Source of the DNA: Coniferiporia sulphurascens
Taxonomy: Eukaryota; Basidiomycota; Agaricomycetes; Hymenochaetales; Hymenochaetaceae
Reading direction: 5' to 3'
NCBI GenBank assembly: GCA_002794785.1
Contig: NBBA01000001.1
Coordinates: 682,001-746,000, forward strand
DNA: 64,000 nucleotides
Below, one piece after another: positions 1 through 12,637 of the stretch; the first letter of the stretch is position 1; each line of letters begins with the position of its first letter. A program made the position numbers and the translations under genes. The notes below the pieces were generated by a model that worked only from the letters and a program-made list of their open reading frames with translations, had not been told where the DNA came from and did no database searches.

Positions 1-2359
1 GTGCGCACTCTATTCTCCATTTCAGTACGGATGTCTCCACGGGTCAATCAGTGGAGGTCCGAAAGCCGGAACATGTCTAGGTTGGGCAGTCTCTAAGCAG
101 TCCACTAAGCTCCGAGAAGGCATTTTGTGAGCAGCCTGAGGTCCGTGTGCAGACGGTGCTGAAGCTGAGGAGGCGGTGGTCGTTGGGAAAAAGAGGCCGG
201 AACCAGCGCAGACCCCGTTAGAGCTCCCGGCCGTCTCGGGTGGACGTGAATAGTAGCCGACGACCCCCGACCTTGGCTTATCTCATCATCATCATGTCCT
301 CGGCCGCTCTGTGTGCTACAAGTTCTAATTCTGATTCCACCCTGTTCATTCATATTGATATTCGCTAGGCTCAGCTTCTCCTTCGCAATACAACTCCGGC
401 CGTTTAAGTTGTTTTCTGGCGGTCGTACGCCGCTTACGTGGGCGCTGTACCACCCGGTGATCCTGCTCTGCTTTGGTCCGTAGGAATTCGCATTTTTCAG
501 AAGATCTTTTAGGGCGTATCGACGTCGCCATAGACTCGCCGGGTTCGCATCACGTATCATGCATCGTCAACCCCTCTGTTCGTCGCAAATAGAAACAGAT
601 GCAGACCAAAATAAAACGGTACAGCCTTATCCTGGCAATGATCACGGCGAATGAGACGGCATGCGTTGCCAAGCTGTTGCGGTCCCCCCGTCCTGTACCA
701 CAATAAGCAGCCTCCACAACCCTGGTTTCTGGGCAAAAGCCCGCACCATGGTCTTGGGCTCGTCTACTGCTTGGACGGGTGCGTTTAATCCCATGTGATT
801 AATACTTATTGAATATTGCACGAGCCACTTTCGCGCGTCGCACCGCATCGGAATCGGTACGAGACGAGGTCTATCTAGGTACAACATGGTATCTATTGCG
901 TAACACCCACGCGTACGCGCACCGGCGTGCGCTGTCCTAATCCCCGTCGAAAGGTTGTGACGACGCCCAGTGCAAGTGCGATGGCACCGCCCTGCGCCTA
1001 TATCTGTTCAGTTGGCGATCGTGAGCTGGCACGCGCCCATCGTGATTCACGACTCCATCTGCGTTGTCCGTTATCTCCTCTCTTCCCTTCCCTCATCACC
1101 TATCTCTTTTGCATAATTTTTTTTTTCAAATATTTACAGCTACTATCTGGACCGGCACCCCCACTTTTACTCACACGTCTCGTTCTGGCGTTCAAAGCCC
1201 GCTAACCCCCCTCGCCCTCATTCCCCCCTTTCACCTCCTCCTATGTCATCTTTCCCCTCGGTGCATCCGGCGAGAGGAACGCGCACTCCACCTCCGCAGC
1301 GTGCACCAGGGAGCACCATCGGGCACTCGCGGAACGCCCTATGCGGTGCGCCGCACAGGAAGCAAAAGGCCCGCCGATACTCGTAGCTTTGGAGTTCATC
1401 TCGCTCTCCCTCGGTGGAAAAGCGGCGCGCCGGAGGCCCTCGAAATCCGGGGCTTTTGCTAATCTCAGGTCTAGGCAGAGTCGAGGTCGCCGTCTCCATA
1501 CCCGCTTTCTGCTCTGCTTTTCCCGCCCCTTGCTGGACTACGCGCTTCGCTCGGGCAAAGAAGCAAAGGATCGGCAGAGAACGTGAGGCGCGGGTGCACG
1601 CGGAAAGTAGCGGCCAAGTTACGGTTACAAGTTACCACTACTGCTGCGGGTGCAGAAACAAACACTGCTCTTGGCCTTAGATCGGCCTCTGGTGGTGCAA
1701 CTTCGCGCTGATTCTGGACTCTACAACTCTAATGCTGTCTGGCTCGCTGTGCCGTGTTGCGGATCATTGCTCCGTAACAATAGCCCGGAAACCTTTCCCT
1801 TAATGTGCTGGTTGTCTGCTTATCCTTGTTGGCCGTCTTGTCGAAACTTTCGGAATCAGGCACATTGCTGCATCCCTTCCGGAAGTCATCGATATGGGAG
1901 ATTCTGCCCTACGTATTCAGAAGCCTGAGGAACCGTTTCTCTCGATGGTCGAGGAGCTAAAGCGTGTGAGAATCGGCGCCCGTCAGGAGTCGGGCGGACC
2001 GCTCGCCGACTAATGCGCACATCCTTACAAATGCACAATATACGGTATACACCATACGCCTATAGAACTATGCAAACCTACTCCAGTTAACGTGTTTGAA
2101 CGTGCGCATATAGCACTGGTTAATCTCCCGCCGTTTTTCAGGGCGCGCGTACATCGCATCGTCGGGCAATTTACGTGAGTGTGCGTCATGTCTTGGAGCT
2201 CTGGCGCGCCTCACACCTGCGCCAAGTTCCCGACCCACCACCAATGACCATCATGATTAATTCTCGCCGGTACCTCACAACTGCGCCCCTTCATTTCCCG
2301 CTGCTCGGCGGGAATGCGCGCAAACAAGCGGCGGGCAGTGCGCGTGTGAGCATATGCGC
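1..2359. other. stretch with no supported gene
   Basis: I see no convincing gene here. Open frames exist on both strands (for example a basic, low-complexity minus-strand frame at 105-560 and a minus frame at 1218-1499 with a few cysteines), but they lack recognisable domains, strong start contexts and coherent splice junctions. The pyrimidine-rich run at about 1060-1260, ending in a long T tract, resembles a fungal core promoter, but no downstream gene could be built from it. Confidence 0.5.
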
Positions 2360-2562
2360 TGCGTCGGTGTCGGCGCGTGCCAGTGTGTATTAGAGTTAAT
2401 ACACGTGCATACGAAACGACTGCGCAGTTGTTAATGCCCGGACTCTGTAGAGTCACGGTGTCTGGAGCGGCTTCGGTCTTGCTCTGCTTCTTTTCGTGGT
2501 GCACGTGCGCACGAGCGTGGGCGTGAGCACGAGGAGGGCGGAAATAGGTCGGTCGGCGGGGA
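2360..2562 (+). repeat. direct repeat copy A flanking BTB pseudogene 1
   Basis: About 200 bp that is clearly similar, in the same orientation, to 4329-4524. Shared blocks include a CGTCGG/CGGCGCGTG start, a CTGCGCAG core, CCCG.ACTCTGTA, a GCTTCTTTTC tract and a GAGGAGGGCGGA.ATAGG end. The two copies bracket the broken BTB gene at 2827-4027. I recognise no terminal inverted repeats or coding capacity. It could be a dispersed repeat, or a duplicated flank left by unequal exchange. Confidence 0.6.
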
Positions 2563-2826
2563 GGGATCGCGCCGACGTTGTTGAGAAGACGATGAGCGGC
2601 TGCAACTTGGGGCGAAGTTAGAGTTGAGAAGGATGCTACGGCGGAGGAGCTGGCATTCTCTGTAGTCGGCAGCTTGGTCTGAATACTTTCACCTTAGAAT
2701 ACTCTTACTTTTCTTTGTTTTTACATCATCAGATTTGAACATATGTAGAGAGGTACACATAACAGAAGACGACAATCCGAAAAACATTGTACAAGTATGT
2801 ATGCGCGTATATTAACTTCGCTTGAA

Positions 2827-4027
2827 CTAGGACTGAGAAGGAAGAAGCTTTGAGATTTCGAAAAAAATGGGAAGTTTCTCCCATAATTCCTTCCTGATTT
2901 TCTCCACCATTTCCTCAAGCTCCCTCCTGCAAGAGGAGCAGAGGCCTGACGCGAGTTTCCATGCATCTTTCTCAATTCGAAGAGTGTCCAGTGGATCGCG
3001 GGAGCGCCCTGCTTCATACGAATATCCTATGATTTTTTTGCGAGCCTCATCACAGGACTGTGGTGGCGGTTCCCACGCCGGTCCGGTCGTGCACCGGGAC
3101 TTGAGCCTCATTGATTCCACTTCCCCGTGAATAAAATGCTCGATCAAGTCGCGACCCTTCAGCATTTTCCGCAGATGGTCCCTATCCAAGAGGTCCCATC
3201 TTGCCCTTCGCTTTACACATGCACGACCTGACGTCAAGTCAGGGGCAGATGGGTTACGCTTAACGATCTCCACCAATTTCCTCGGGTCAGTGAACTCGGG
3301 TGTTATCCAGTCGTCCGACGTATTTATTTTGCTGAGGCAATAGAACACAGCGGGAAGGACTTGTGGAATATTAAATTGTGTTGCTAGCATGGCGGTGGCG
3401 GCAGGCTCTGGCCCATAGCTGTACTCTGGATATTCGCTGTGTGCGCAGCGAACTCAGATAGTCCTCAAACCAGTCCCACTCATCCAGTGTTTTCGGCCAG
3501 TCGTTTTTAATGTGAGTTACGATGTTCTGCCTGACTTTGGAGAATTCGTATTTGGTCGCCATGGCCAGTACATTTGTTACCTGTATACTGGTGTCGGGAT
3601 GGCACTTCTGGAGCTGGGCTTCCCTGTGAAAAAAAGTAATATGAAAAGCCAGCCAGACTCGGGATCGATTACAAAATCGAGCCGATGCAGCCAACACATA
3701 CCATAGCTAGTAAAAGAACTTCAGTATGTCCTCCACCTCCTCAGCGGAGTCAGGCATCTGCACCATCGATACCCCGTCGTATTTCTCGTCAACATCGGGA
3801 GAGCCCTGGCCCAGTTCGAGCATATCTCGAAAGACAACAGAGTTTTTCAAGAGCAAGGATTTGTGGACTCGGAATAGGATAGTGCTTGGTATCGTTGGAT
3901 CGGATGCGTCTGTGGTGTTGTTTAAATTGATGGTGCGCGATAGCTCGCTGTTCGCTGTGGACAGAGCGGATAGCACGATGTTTCCATCGTCGAAGTAGAG
4001 CGACGGGTGTCGAACGACACTTTGCAT
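2827..4027 (-). pseudogene. BTB/POZ-domain gene, broken copy 1
   Basis: A member of the local BTB family: an N-terminal BTB/POZ fold (protein-protein interaction, homodimerisation) followed by a conserved C-terminal region of about 250 residues containing the LPAVFY motif. The first coding exon is 4027-3702, beginning at the ATG at 4027. The second starts at 3623 after a CACAG acceptor. Two lesions are visible. An in-frame TAG at 3709-3707 lies where paralogues have Lys or Arg before the conserved Pro-Trp. A one-base frame break lies at about 3431-3450, between the FEDYL part and the EPA part of the C-terminal region. The rest, down to the stop at 2827, reads cleanly. Either this is a young pseudogene or there are two sequence errors; two independent lesions favour the former. 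It is flanked by ~200-bp direct repeats. Confidence 0.8.
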
Positions 4028-4328
4028 GGCGTGGCTGTTTGTGGATGTTGCACTGGCAGCCAGAGAGACGAGCTCGTAGCATATCAGCCCAACACGTTGT
4101 CAACATGCACCATATGCGTGGTTAGTGATATAATTAGCCACATCGTGCGTAGAAGAATATTGTGTTAATCCTAGTAAGTGATTAAGGACATCGCCCGCCA
4201 AAAGAGTCGGACATTGTACTTGTTTACACCGTTACCATAAATAGCTGTCAGGGAGGAATTTACGAAACGAAGTGTTCTGATACGTTTGGTGTGACTAAAG
4301 CTGTACAATTATATTGATATATGGGTCT

Positions 4329-4524
4329 GGCGTCGGCGTCGGCGCGTGTGTATTCGTATTAATGATCGTGCATATGAAAACTGCGCAGCTATCAATACCC
4401 GAACTCTGTAAAGTGCCAGAAGCGGCTTCAATCCTGCCCTGCTTCTTTTCACGGTGTACGCGCGCACGGGCGGGAGCATGTGCATGTGCATGAGGAGGGC
4501 GGAGATAGGCCGCTTAGCGGGGCG
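4329..4524 (+). repeat. direct repeat copy B flanking BTB pseudogene 1
   Basis: Partner of the repeat at 2360-2562, same orientation, diverged by substitutions and small indels. It lies about 300 bp upstream of the start codon of the minus-strand BTB pseudogene, while copy A lies about 270 bp beyond its stop. The bracketed unit is therefore about 2 kb. Confidence 0.6.
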
Positions 4525-5945
4525 GAAGTGAGGACGGCGTCCGTCCGTCTTCCGCGTCGTCTATATCTGATTCTTTTCTCTTCTTTTTGTTTTTCTTCGC
4601 GCTTTCGAAGACTTCTCTCATAATATCAGAAGAGGGCGGGTGTAGGGTACGGCCGACGCCTGTGAACACAAATTCTCACTAGGTTTTTGTAGTCCCGGCT
4701 TCCCCTCTTTTTCGCCTCTGCACGGAACTGATTGCGCGGCGTCAAATGCTGCAACGGCTACTAAATTGTGTGGCACAAAGGGATCGGATCAGAAAAGGAG
4801 CGTATGGAAGTACTTCTCTTTCCGCCTTCAGTTCTTCAAAGGTTTTGAAGAGGGAATTTTTTTGTTACTCGGAAGTCGGGCGCACAGGATCGCCGCATCC
4901 ATGCGCGTGCGCATAGTCGGCTAGCTTGCATTTTCTCAAGTTGTATGAATTCATTGGATTATGAGAGGTCGTGGAACAAGTATGCACAAAGGGCCTGTGC
5001 AGTAAGTAAAAACCACAGATTTGTGACAAATACTAATAAACACGAAAAACCACTTAGCAAAAAGCCTGCGCTGGCCTGAAATTTTCCTATAAAAGCCAAG
5101 CCGCGTGCTATTTTTGTCTTGACTTCAGGGTACTACATTCGACCCACCCCCAAGGATGTGGAACACTGTGGGACATAACTTCTGACTATTTGAATTGCTG
5201 CCTCCCGGCCCCGACAAATTCCATCATATCGTGTATAGGATAGGATCGAACCAGGAGAATGGAGACCTTACAGCCTTGCTTAACTCCCCCGGGAGTTCAG
5301 CCGCTCTGTTACGTTTGTGAGGCGCATTCACGTGCCGCCTTAGGCCCAGGTGAAAAAGTGTAAATATAGTCTTCAGTCCGGGTTTCGTGTACTGTATGTC
5401 CGTGGTTAGTAGTCCTTGAGGAGAATACGCATTGTTTTTAGGCGGATTTTCCCCTAACAACACGCGGTGTGCCAATGATCTTGGAACATAGCGTAAGTTT
5501 TTTACTTTCCACGTGACCTTTCCCTGTTTTTGTGTTATGTTTTTCCGTATTTGGAAGGGCCGAATCAACGATCGTATGTCGCGTTCCTTCTTCAATGTGG
5601 CGACATGATGATGGTTTGATGCAGTCCTTAAGCTTGGCTTTAATCAGAAATGAAATGGCTGTGTCTTGCTTATCTTTCGTCCACTCGGGTCTCTCGCCAG
5701 AACCTACGGTCTTCGTGGCGCCGCTTCCCTTCGATTCCTATGGTTATGGCATCTTTGGAGCCGACGCTCAAAGGCTGATCGGAAAACTGGCACGACGCTT
5801 TGCCTTAATCGCTTTGCGAGTCCCCCTACATTTCTACTCAAGGCAACCCTGCAAGGGACGGCGTATGTCACATGATATGTCGCAACTCTTTGATTGAGTT
5901 TCTGCACTTGCTTGTGCCGCTTTCGCTACTGTGTCCTGCACCACC
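4525..5945. other. intergenic, no supported gene
   Basis: No coherent coding region. The last few hundred bases should contain the promoter of the MFS transporter starting at 5946. Open frames at 5224-5595 (minus) and 5532-5897 (plus) show no domain or splice logic. Confidence 0.5.
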
Positions 5946-8335
5946 ATGTCAAGCTCGCAGGAGGTCACGAAAACTCCCCTCGATGCAGACCAGGGGGCTG
6001 CAAAGTCGGGCGTCTCCTATGATGCGTCGAGTGTGTACAGTGCTGGGGAGCACGAGACACTCGACTTGTTCGACGGCGGCATTGATCCTGTGTATCAAGC
6101 AAAGGCGCGCGTGTTGAACAATGCGATTCAGGAGGTTGGTATGGGGAAATATCAGGCGAGTGTACTGTTTTTCTTAAATATCGCGCACGAACTTATACTC
6201 CGATTCCTCAGTGGTATCTCTTCGTTGTAACCGGTTTTGGTTGGCTTGCGTAAGTTCTCGTCCAATGAGCTGGGAAAGACCTAACGTGGATTTCCTCCAG
6301 GGATAACCTGTGGCCGGTGAGCCCTACAAGGAACTCGGAATTTGGCGGTAATTCCTAATAAATTTGTTTAGATCGTCACTGGACTCATTCTTGCCCCGGT
6401 CGTTAACGAGTTCCAATTCCAAGGCCCGTTTTTGAAGCTTGGGCAGAACATTGGTCTCTTGGTCGGTGCAGTCTTCTGGGGCTTTGGAAGTGACATTTGG
6501 GGCCGACGGTGGTTTGATTCCTGCGAAACCTGATCACAAAATATGCTGAACTACAACCCAGATGGTCGTTCAACATCACGCTCTTTGTCACTGCCGTTTT
6601 TGCGATCGCAGCCGGAGGCTCCCCGAACTATATTGCTCTTTCATCATTCTCTGCGCTTTGGAGTGTCGGAGTCGGTGGCAACCTCCCAGTGGACTCTGCC
6701 ATTTTCTTAGGTGCGCGGAGCACAACACAGCATATATGCACCTCTAATACAACATCATAGAATTTGTGCCCGGTAGTCATCAGTACCTCCTGACTGTACT
6801 ATCGATTTGGTGGGCCTTCGGTCAACTCATCGGTAGCCTCGTAAGCACGACCAACCATCAAAATCGTCTCGATATTGACCGTCTTCCCTACACGCAGATC
6901 GCCTGGCCTCTCATAGCGAACTTCTCATGCCCAGAGTCCACTACGTCCACCTTCTGCCCACGCTCTGAGAACCAGGGCTGGCGCTACTTTCTATTCGTAA
7001 TGGGCGGGTTGATGTTCGTGCTCTGGGCGGTGCGCTTCTTCGTCTTCACACTGTACGAGAGCCCGAAGTTCCTCATGGGTTGCGGGCGCGACGAGGAAGC
7101 CGTCGCTGTCGTGCACAAGGTCGCTGCATTCAACGGAACGACAAGCGGACTCGTGATTGAGCATCTGCGGGAGGCTGAGGTGCGTGCAGGTGCGCGGAAA
7201 GGCCCTCGCGATGAGGGCGTAAGCAAGGATGGTGGTGTTATGGATACGTCTGCACGGGCGGCTGCGAAAAGGAAGCTGGAGAAGTTCAGTGCGGGGCATG
7301 TTAAGGCTTTGTTTGCGACTAGAAAGCTCGCCCTTAACACTGGCTTACTCATAACGATCTGGGGTGAGTGTCACAAGTCGCGAGATAGGCCTGTATGCAC
7401 GCTGATAATTGATACCGTGCAGCTCTGATTGGGCTTGCGTTCCCACTGTACGTACACTTTGACTCCTCATCTCACGAAAGAGGGTATAATACAAATTATA
7501 TCCCTTCAGTTACAACAGCTTCGTCACATACTTGTGCGTTGCTTTCTTTGAGTTTGTTAGTCCTATCATTGATCAACTTCCCTAAAAGCCTCGCGACGCG
7601 AGGGGCTGACTTCGGCGACGGATCGGTGTATATCACGTATCGAAATGTATGTGATTATATGCGTCTGAAAGTCCTTTCCGGACTAACACTGGGGTGTAGC
7701 AAGTGATCTTGAGTGTAATTGGCGTCCCAGGTGTCTTGCTGGCTGGCTGGGCCGTCGAACTTCCTTATTTCGGGAGGAGAGGAGCATTGGCCGTATCAAC
7801 GGGTACGTACATACCTGTCTTGTTGTAGACTATCGACTAACCGGCTAATCTGCACTCTTTAATCTGTAGTCCTTACTGGCGTGTTCCTCTTTGCAGGCAC
7901 GACGGCACGGACGTCCAATGCGCTTTTAGGCTGGAATTGCGGATACAGTTTCACGAGCAACGTTCGTACACCTTCGTAATCTATCGCGAGGCATCGCATA
8001 CGAATGGCTCACCCCCCACCGGAATTTCCAGATCATGTACGGTGTCTTGTACGCTGTGTCCCCAGAGTTATTCGCGACGAAAGACCGTGGTACAGGGAAC
8101 GGACTCGTCGCTACTGCCAACCGCATCTTCGGCGTGATGGTGATTGCTCTTCAGTCATCTCTCCTTACAGCTCCTTAACGTTTTCTTTTCCCACTGTATA
8201 AAGGCACCCGTGATTGCGCTGTACGCAAACCTCACTACGTCTGTCCCGATTTGGATCTCGGGTGCGCTCTTTTTAGTCGCGGGGATGATCGCACTACTCT
8301 TGCCTTTCGAGCCGCGGGGTAGGGCGTCTTTGTAA
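5946..8335 (+). CDS. major facilitator superfamily transporter (SV2/sugar-porter-like)
   Basis: A 545-residue polytopic membrane transporter. My model has 14 exons: 5946-6155, 6212-6249, 6301-6316, 6372-6508, 6562-6710, 6761-6840, 6898-7363, 7423-7447, 7510-7533, 7589-7646, 7700-7802, 7870-7961, 8032-8139, 8204-8335; all junctions close in frame. The start has a good context (CACCATGT). After a ~70-residue cytosolic tail come alternating hydrophobic segments. Between the first two helix pairs is the MFS loop motif with GSDIWGRRW, and a related ESPKF segment follows helix 6. A long charged loop (about residues 270-340) precedes the C-terminal half, where ATKDRGTGNG marks the matching loop. The first intron appears to be GC-AG (CAG/GCGAGT) and exon 3 is only 16 nt. 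The closest family I can suggest is the fungal SV2/SVOP-like MFS group; substrate unknown, plasma membrane likely. Confidence 0.85.
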
Positions 8336-8748
8336 AGGAAAAAAAGAGGCAACTTGGCCTACAAAAACGTTTCGACGTACGATGTAAATATTCCCTTCCA
8401 TTTGTCTTTAATTCTGCTTTTTGAGATCAATCAAGTGTGGGCGAATAAATCGGGTTTTTGCGCTTGTGCCGTTCCAGAACCCGACAGCCAAAAGTGTTCA
8501 AAGACCGTGTGTACTCGTTTTACTCGGTTCGTTTGGATGAACGGGATGGAGGAAGTTGTAAGAATCAATAACATCATCTAGGAACATGGATAGGTCCCAA
8601 AAATGGCAGCTTGTGCTCGGCTGCTAGCGCATCTTGAAAAGCTGCGGCAGTCCTTAACCTTTCTTTTATGGTTGCTCTCGTTGCGATGTGCGACGAAATT
8701 TGAACATACACAAACAACTAGTATATTTCCATCTTGCTCTCGCTCCGT

Positions 8749-9963
8749 CTACCCCGATCCTGGAGTAGCAGAAACACAAGGAGAAACCGCAGACACATTG
8801 GGACTGCTTTCGAAAAATTCAGGTAGTCTCCTCCATATTTCCCCTCTTAACCACTTGATTCTGTCTCCGAGGGCGCGCTTGCAATCATGGCAAGGCACAT
8901 CTAGGAAAGCCATGCCGCTAAGTTGGCTCCGAAGGTTATCGAGTGGATCGCGGATCTTTCCTTTCCCTATCCTATAGACCGAATCAATTACTATTCTGCG
9001 TTTCCTGCGGCATTCCTCTTTTCCGCAGAATACTCCTTCTTGATCCGACGCTATTTCCTTTTCTTGAATAAAGGACCAGATTCTTTCGTGCCCGAGTAGC
9101 ATAACTCGGTAATGCTCGCCCCAGAGAAGGTGCCATCTTGCCCGCCGTGTCATTCTTTGTGCAGTTACTTCCTTACTCGGATTACTAGTAGAAGCAAAGG
9201 TGAATAATGACTTCTTTGGAATGTCACGGTCGTCCCAGTCATCGGATACATTTATTCTGCCGAGGTCATAAAACACAGCAGGAAGGATTCTGTGGATTCC
9301 GAGTCTCCACGCGACTACAAGGGTGGAGGCGGGTTCTGGACGCGTGTATCCTGATTTTTGGAAAGGCGGCAACAACTTCGCGTAGTCTTCGAACCAGTCC
9401 CATTCATCCAGAGTTTTCGGCCAGTCGGCTTCGATGTGGGCTACGAGGAGCTGTATGATATCGGAGAATTGATATTTGGTAGCCATAAATAATACGTTAT
9501 TTATCTGCAAGCAAGTATCGGGATGGTGCTTTTGAAGGCGCATCTCCCTAAAAACGGGTGTATTATTAAAGACTTTCCAGACTCGAGGTGGGTCACGGAT
9601 TTAAATCGTGCCTACGAGCACTTACCATGGCCTGTAGAAAATCCTCAGCATATCTTCAACCTCTTTGGCGGAGTCTTGCATTTTCACCACAGGTACTCCG
9701 TCGTGTGTCTCGTTTACTCCGGAAGGGGCTTCCGGCAGCTCGAACATGTTTCGAAAGATGTCCGAGTTCTCTCGAAGCAAGGATTTATGGACTCGGAAGA
9801 GTATAGTCTGTGCATCGGATTCACTCGGAGTGTTATCGTTTGTGCGTTTCTGCTGATTTTGCGTGGCTGATACTGCAGATAATACGATGTTTCCGTCGGA
9901 GAAGTAGAGGGTAGGGTGCTGGAAGACCTTGTCCGAGTCCATAGTGATGTTGACCGTGGCCAT
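8749..9963 (-). CDS. BTB/POZ-domain protein, intact copy 2
   Basis: Two exons (9963-9626 and 9547-8749) give a complete protein of about 378 residues. The intron donor splits the Trp codon of the conserved Pro-Trp pair (phase 2), exactly as in every other member of the cluster. The BTB core spans roughly residues 12-112 (LYFSDGNIVLSA, then FRVHKSLL, then a Glu/Asp-rich end before YRPW). The C-terminal region has the HHPDTC motif, TKYQF, WPKTLDEWDWFEDY and ILPAVFYDLGR. A start further upstream at 10020 is possible; I prefer ATG 9963. It faces the MFS gene tail-to-tail. The family probably acts as adaptors or scaffolds, but no substrate or partner can be read from the sequence. Confidence 0.85.
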
Positions 9964-10574
9964 CGGGGCGAGACTCGGAGGTCTAATATATAGCATACCA
10001 GTACAATAGTAGCCAAACATCAGTAGTGTACCTTTGTTGCGGACTTTACGATGCGCACAATGATGACCCGAGACTTTGTTTTCAACTTTATTGTATACAT
10101 CCTACGCTCGAGGGGCTTCAAGCTTTGCGGTGGAAATATGGACTTCACAACCGGCTCTGTTCTGAACGTACTGTACGAAGGCGTGTTTGTATCGTTGTTG
10201 TTCTGGAATTTAGTTCGTCAGAGTGCTTGATGCCGTGAACTTGGAGGTAGAAATATAGATGAACACACGCTTTTTATTTTTGGTATGCTTAGCATAGCAA
10301 GAGAAGAATATGTGACTCTTAAAGAGGTAACTTTCGAAGGGCGCGGTGGTGGTGGCGGCGGCCGCGCTTGGTTCATCGAAGTTTGATCCCTTGATCGTTG
10401 TTGATTGTCGATCATCGGCACAATTGCAGCCGAAACAACCCCAGAAATTTCGCGATGAGTCGCGCGAATCGCCCCCCGCCTTCGCTTCCAGGCCAGTCAC
10501 AGCGGCGACACACCAGAGCAAAACGACGACGAAACGGGCGACCGCCAGGCAATGGGCGTTAGTTGCGGGTCATC

Positions 10575-12377
10575 ATGTCGACATGTCTCGACAACTGCAT
10601 TAAGAACTTCGTCGGTCCAAATATCGTAGCGATGTTTGTCCAATGCATCGAGTCTGGCATAATCATCGGCCAAACCATCACATTCTGGTCCTGCGTGGAC
10701 TCGCAAGAGGGACTTTCGCAGCCAGAAACCGGCCCTGGCCCAAGACGACAGAGGAGGAAATCGGCGAGGACGCTGGTCAGAGCGGCCGTGATATACGTCA
10801 GCATCATGTCGCTCCTTCAGACCGCTATCAGCTCCAGGGACGCATGGCAGGCTATCGTGATTGGCTTCGGGAAATACTCCAATGCGATTTAAGTGCACTG
10901 GTTAATAAAGGCCCAGCAGCTCGTCGTAAGCTCGTTAGCTTGACACCACGTTTTTGGTCTTTCATAATCGTGTTTGCAGAACGCATTTCTTGCAGCGCCG
11001 GCGCAGGGCTTCTTGATATGGCGCTGTTGGATGGTACGTCATCATCAAAACTCGAGTTGGATTTCTACTTAAAGCCAAAATGGAAAGGTTACGGGCCGTA
11101 ATAGCTATGTGCTTGTACGTACCTCCGTTCAAGTACTTGATTTCCAGCTACTGACTTGCGACAATGAAAGGTTGGCTTGCTTGCGCTCATAGTCTCCTCT
11201 GCTGTGATGGCTGCTGTTGTTTCGGCCAGTATTTTCGCGGCGGACGTTCCTCTGACCTTTTCCGGGGACATTGTCGCTTCAAATTTCGCTATCAATTCTT
11301 TTGGTGCCTGTAAGTCTGAATAATGGCAAGAGACAGCTGGGACTTATACTTAATATATCACACCATATCTCTTGCACAGTAGTCGGTTCAATGCTAGTTT
11401 CAACCAGTATGTCCAAATTCCGCGTAATCCCTCTCATTGACTTACTTTCAACTTTTCAGTACTTGACGTTGTGTTAGCTGGGATTTGTGGGTCTGACCAG
11501 TGAATAGCGTCAAATCTTTTTTACTAACTTCTAATATCAGCGTTTACTTATCTTTTTCGTTCCTGGAATGTCGTCATTTCGCGACAGTTTCGCAAGGTCA
11601 ACTAACCTTTCCCACCCCACTGGCCTTCACTAACAGGCTTGCTTGTTTATCATCAGACCCTACAACTGCTCATAATCGTCATCTGGGAGGCGTCACTTCC
11701 TCCATGTATTTGTGGGATTCTCACTCTCGTTTTGTGCGCCACAACGGCCCAAGAGTCGGCTTGGTTCATGCTCTTCCAATCATCCTTGGGCCAACTATAT
11801 GTGATCAGTTTCTTCGTCACGGTGTACGTCCTCCGTCGATTTACAGCTTAAGGTGGTAGTTAACGTTCATTCATTGCAGAAACGGCTTCTTGAGCGTTAA
11901 GAACAGTATGGATAGAGGTATCACACCCACCACAGTGATGATCACGAGCTGGGCAGTGCGCGGCGGGCACCATGACCATCCGAATTCAGATTCAGATACC
12001 GTGCGCATCTCCAGGCCTGCCGATGGGAGAATAGGCATCAGCGTGACCGTCGATGTAAGTACAAAAACACATTCCCTCCTCATTCCGCACCCCCTCTCTT
12101 TCCTAGTTGCCTGTTTTTTTTATTCACTGACCTGTGCTTTTTGCATGGTCAGGTCCAAACAACGCGCGATCCAGAGAACACCCAGAACCTCTCGCTGGCA
12201 CATAGGCTTTCCCGACGCGCACGCAGGCAGTCGCGCCGTTCCTCTCACAAGCGACACATCGTTGCGATACCCGTTCCACTGCCTCCTCCGAATTCCGATT
12301 CATGCGATGTCTGCGACCCCAGCACGAAAGATACTGGGGCTGGGAGCTTTGGGGAGGACGGCTGCGATAATAAGTGA
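10575..12377 (+). CDS. DUF6534-like multi-pass membrane protein, one splice site unclear
   Basis: The encoded protein has several hydrophobic helices and a cytosolic hydrophilic tail, resembling the DUF6534 family that is abundant in Agaricomycetes and has no assigned function. Exons I can support: 10575-about 10889, 10980-11033 (NAFLAAPAQGF), 11171-11309, 11380-11423, about 11637-11823, 11880-12054 and 12153-12377. The usual order is seen: helix 1 with the GPNIVAMF segment, the FLAAPAQ segment, a helix ending near FGA, and the C-terminal helices with LYVISFF then NGFLSVKNSM. Two problems remain. The first exon runs into TAA at 10890 with no GT donor at the expected phase-0 position; an ATTTAAGTGC there looks like a donor lacking its G. 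The segment 11424-11636 is unresolved. It may be functional with an unusual donor, or recently broken. Confidence 0.6.
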
Positions 12378-12637
12378 GTCTAAGATGGGCAGAATTAGCA
12401 ACCTGCCGGCCTATTGTAGGGATAATGCGTATGTTGTATGTTTATTGGGGAAATCATACTTTAGTTTCGCTTTTCTAGATGAAGGCTTCACCGAACACTT
12501 CGGTGCACAAATCTTAGTAATACAACAGCTACAGCTTCGCATGAACACATGATTATAGTGAAGAATAAACACAACTACCGTACAGAGCACAAGTAGAAAG
12601 TGAAACAGGAACGGTTGCACCGGCAAGCAGATATAGC

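Noticed and set aside
1..2359. Minus-strand frames at 105-560 and 1218-1499 as genes, the latter with a zinc-knuckle-like Cys/His pattern
   Set aside because: The Cys/His spacing is one residue off the CCHC consensus, composition is low-complexity, and no splice partners or promoters fit.
10210..10521. Minus-strand frames upstream of the DUF6534-like gene
   Set aside because: Proline- and serine-rich without domain or start context, overlapping the probable promoter of the plus-strand gene.
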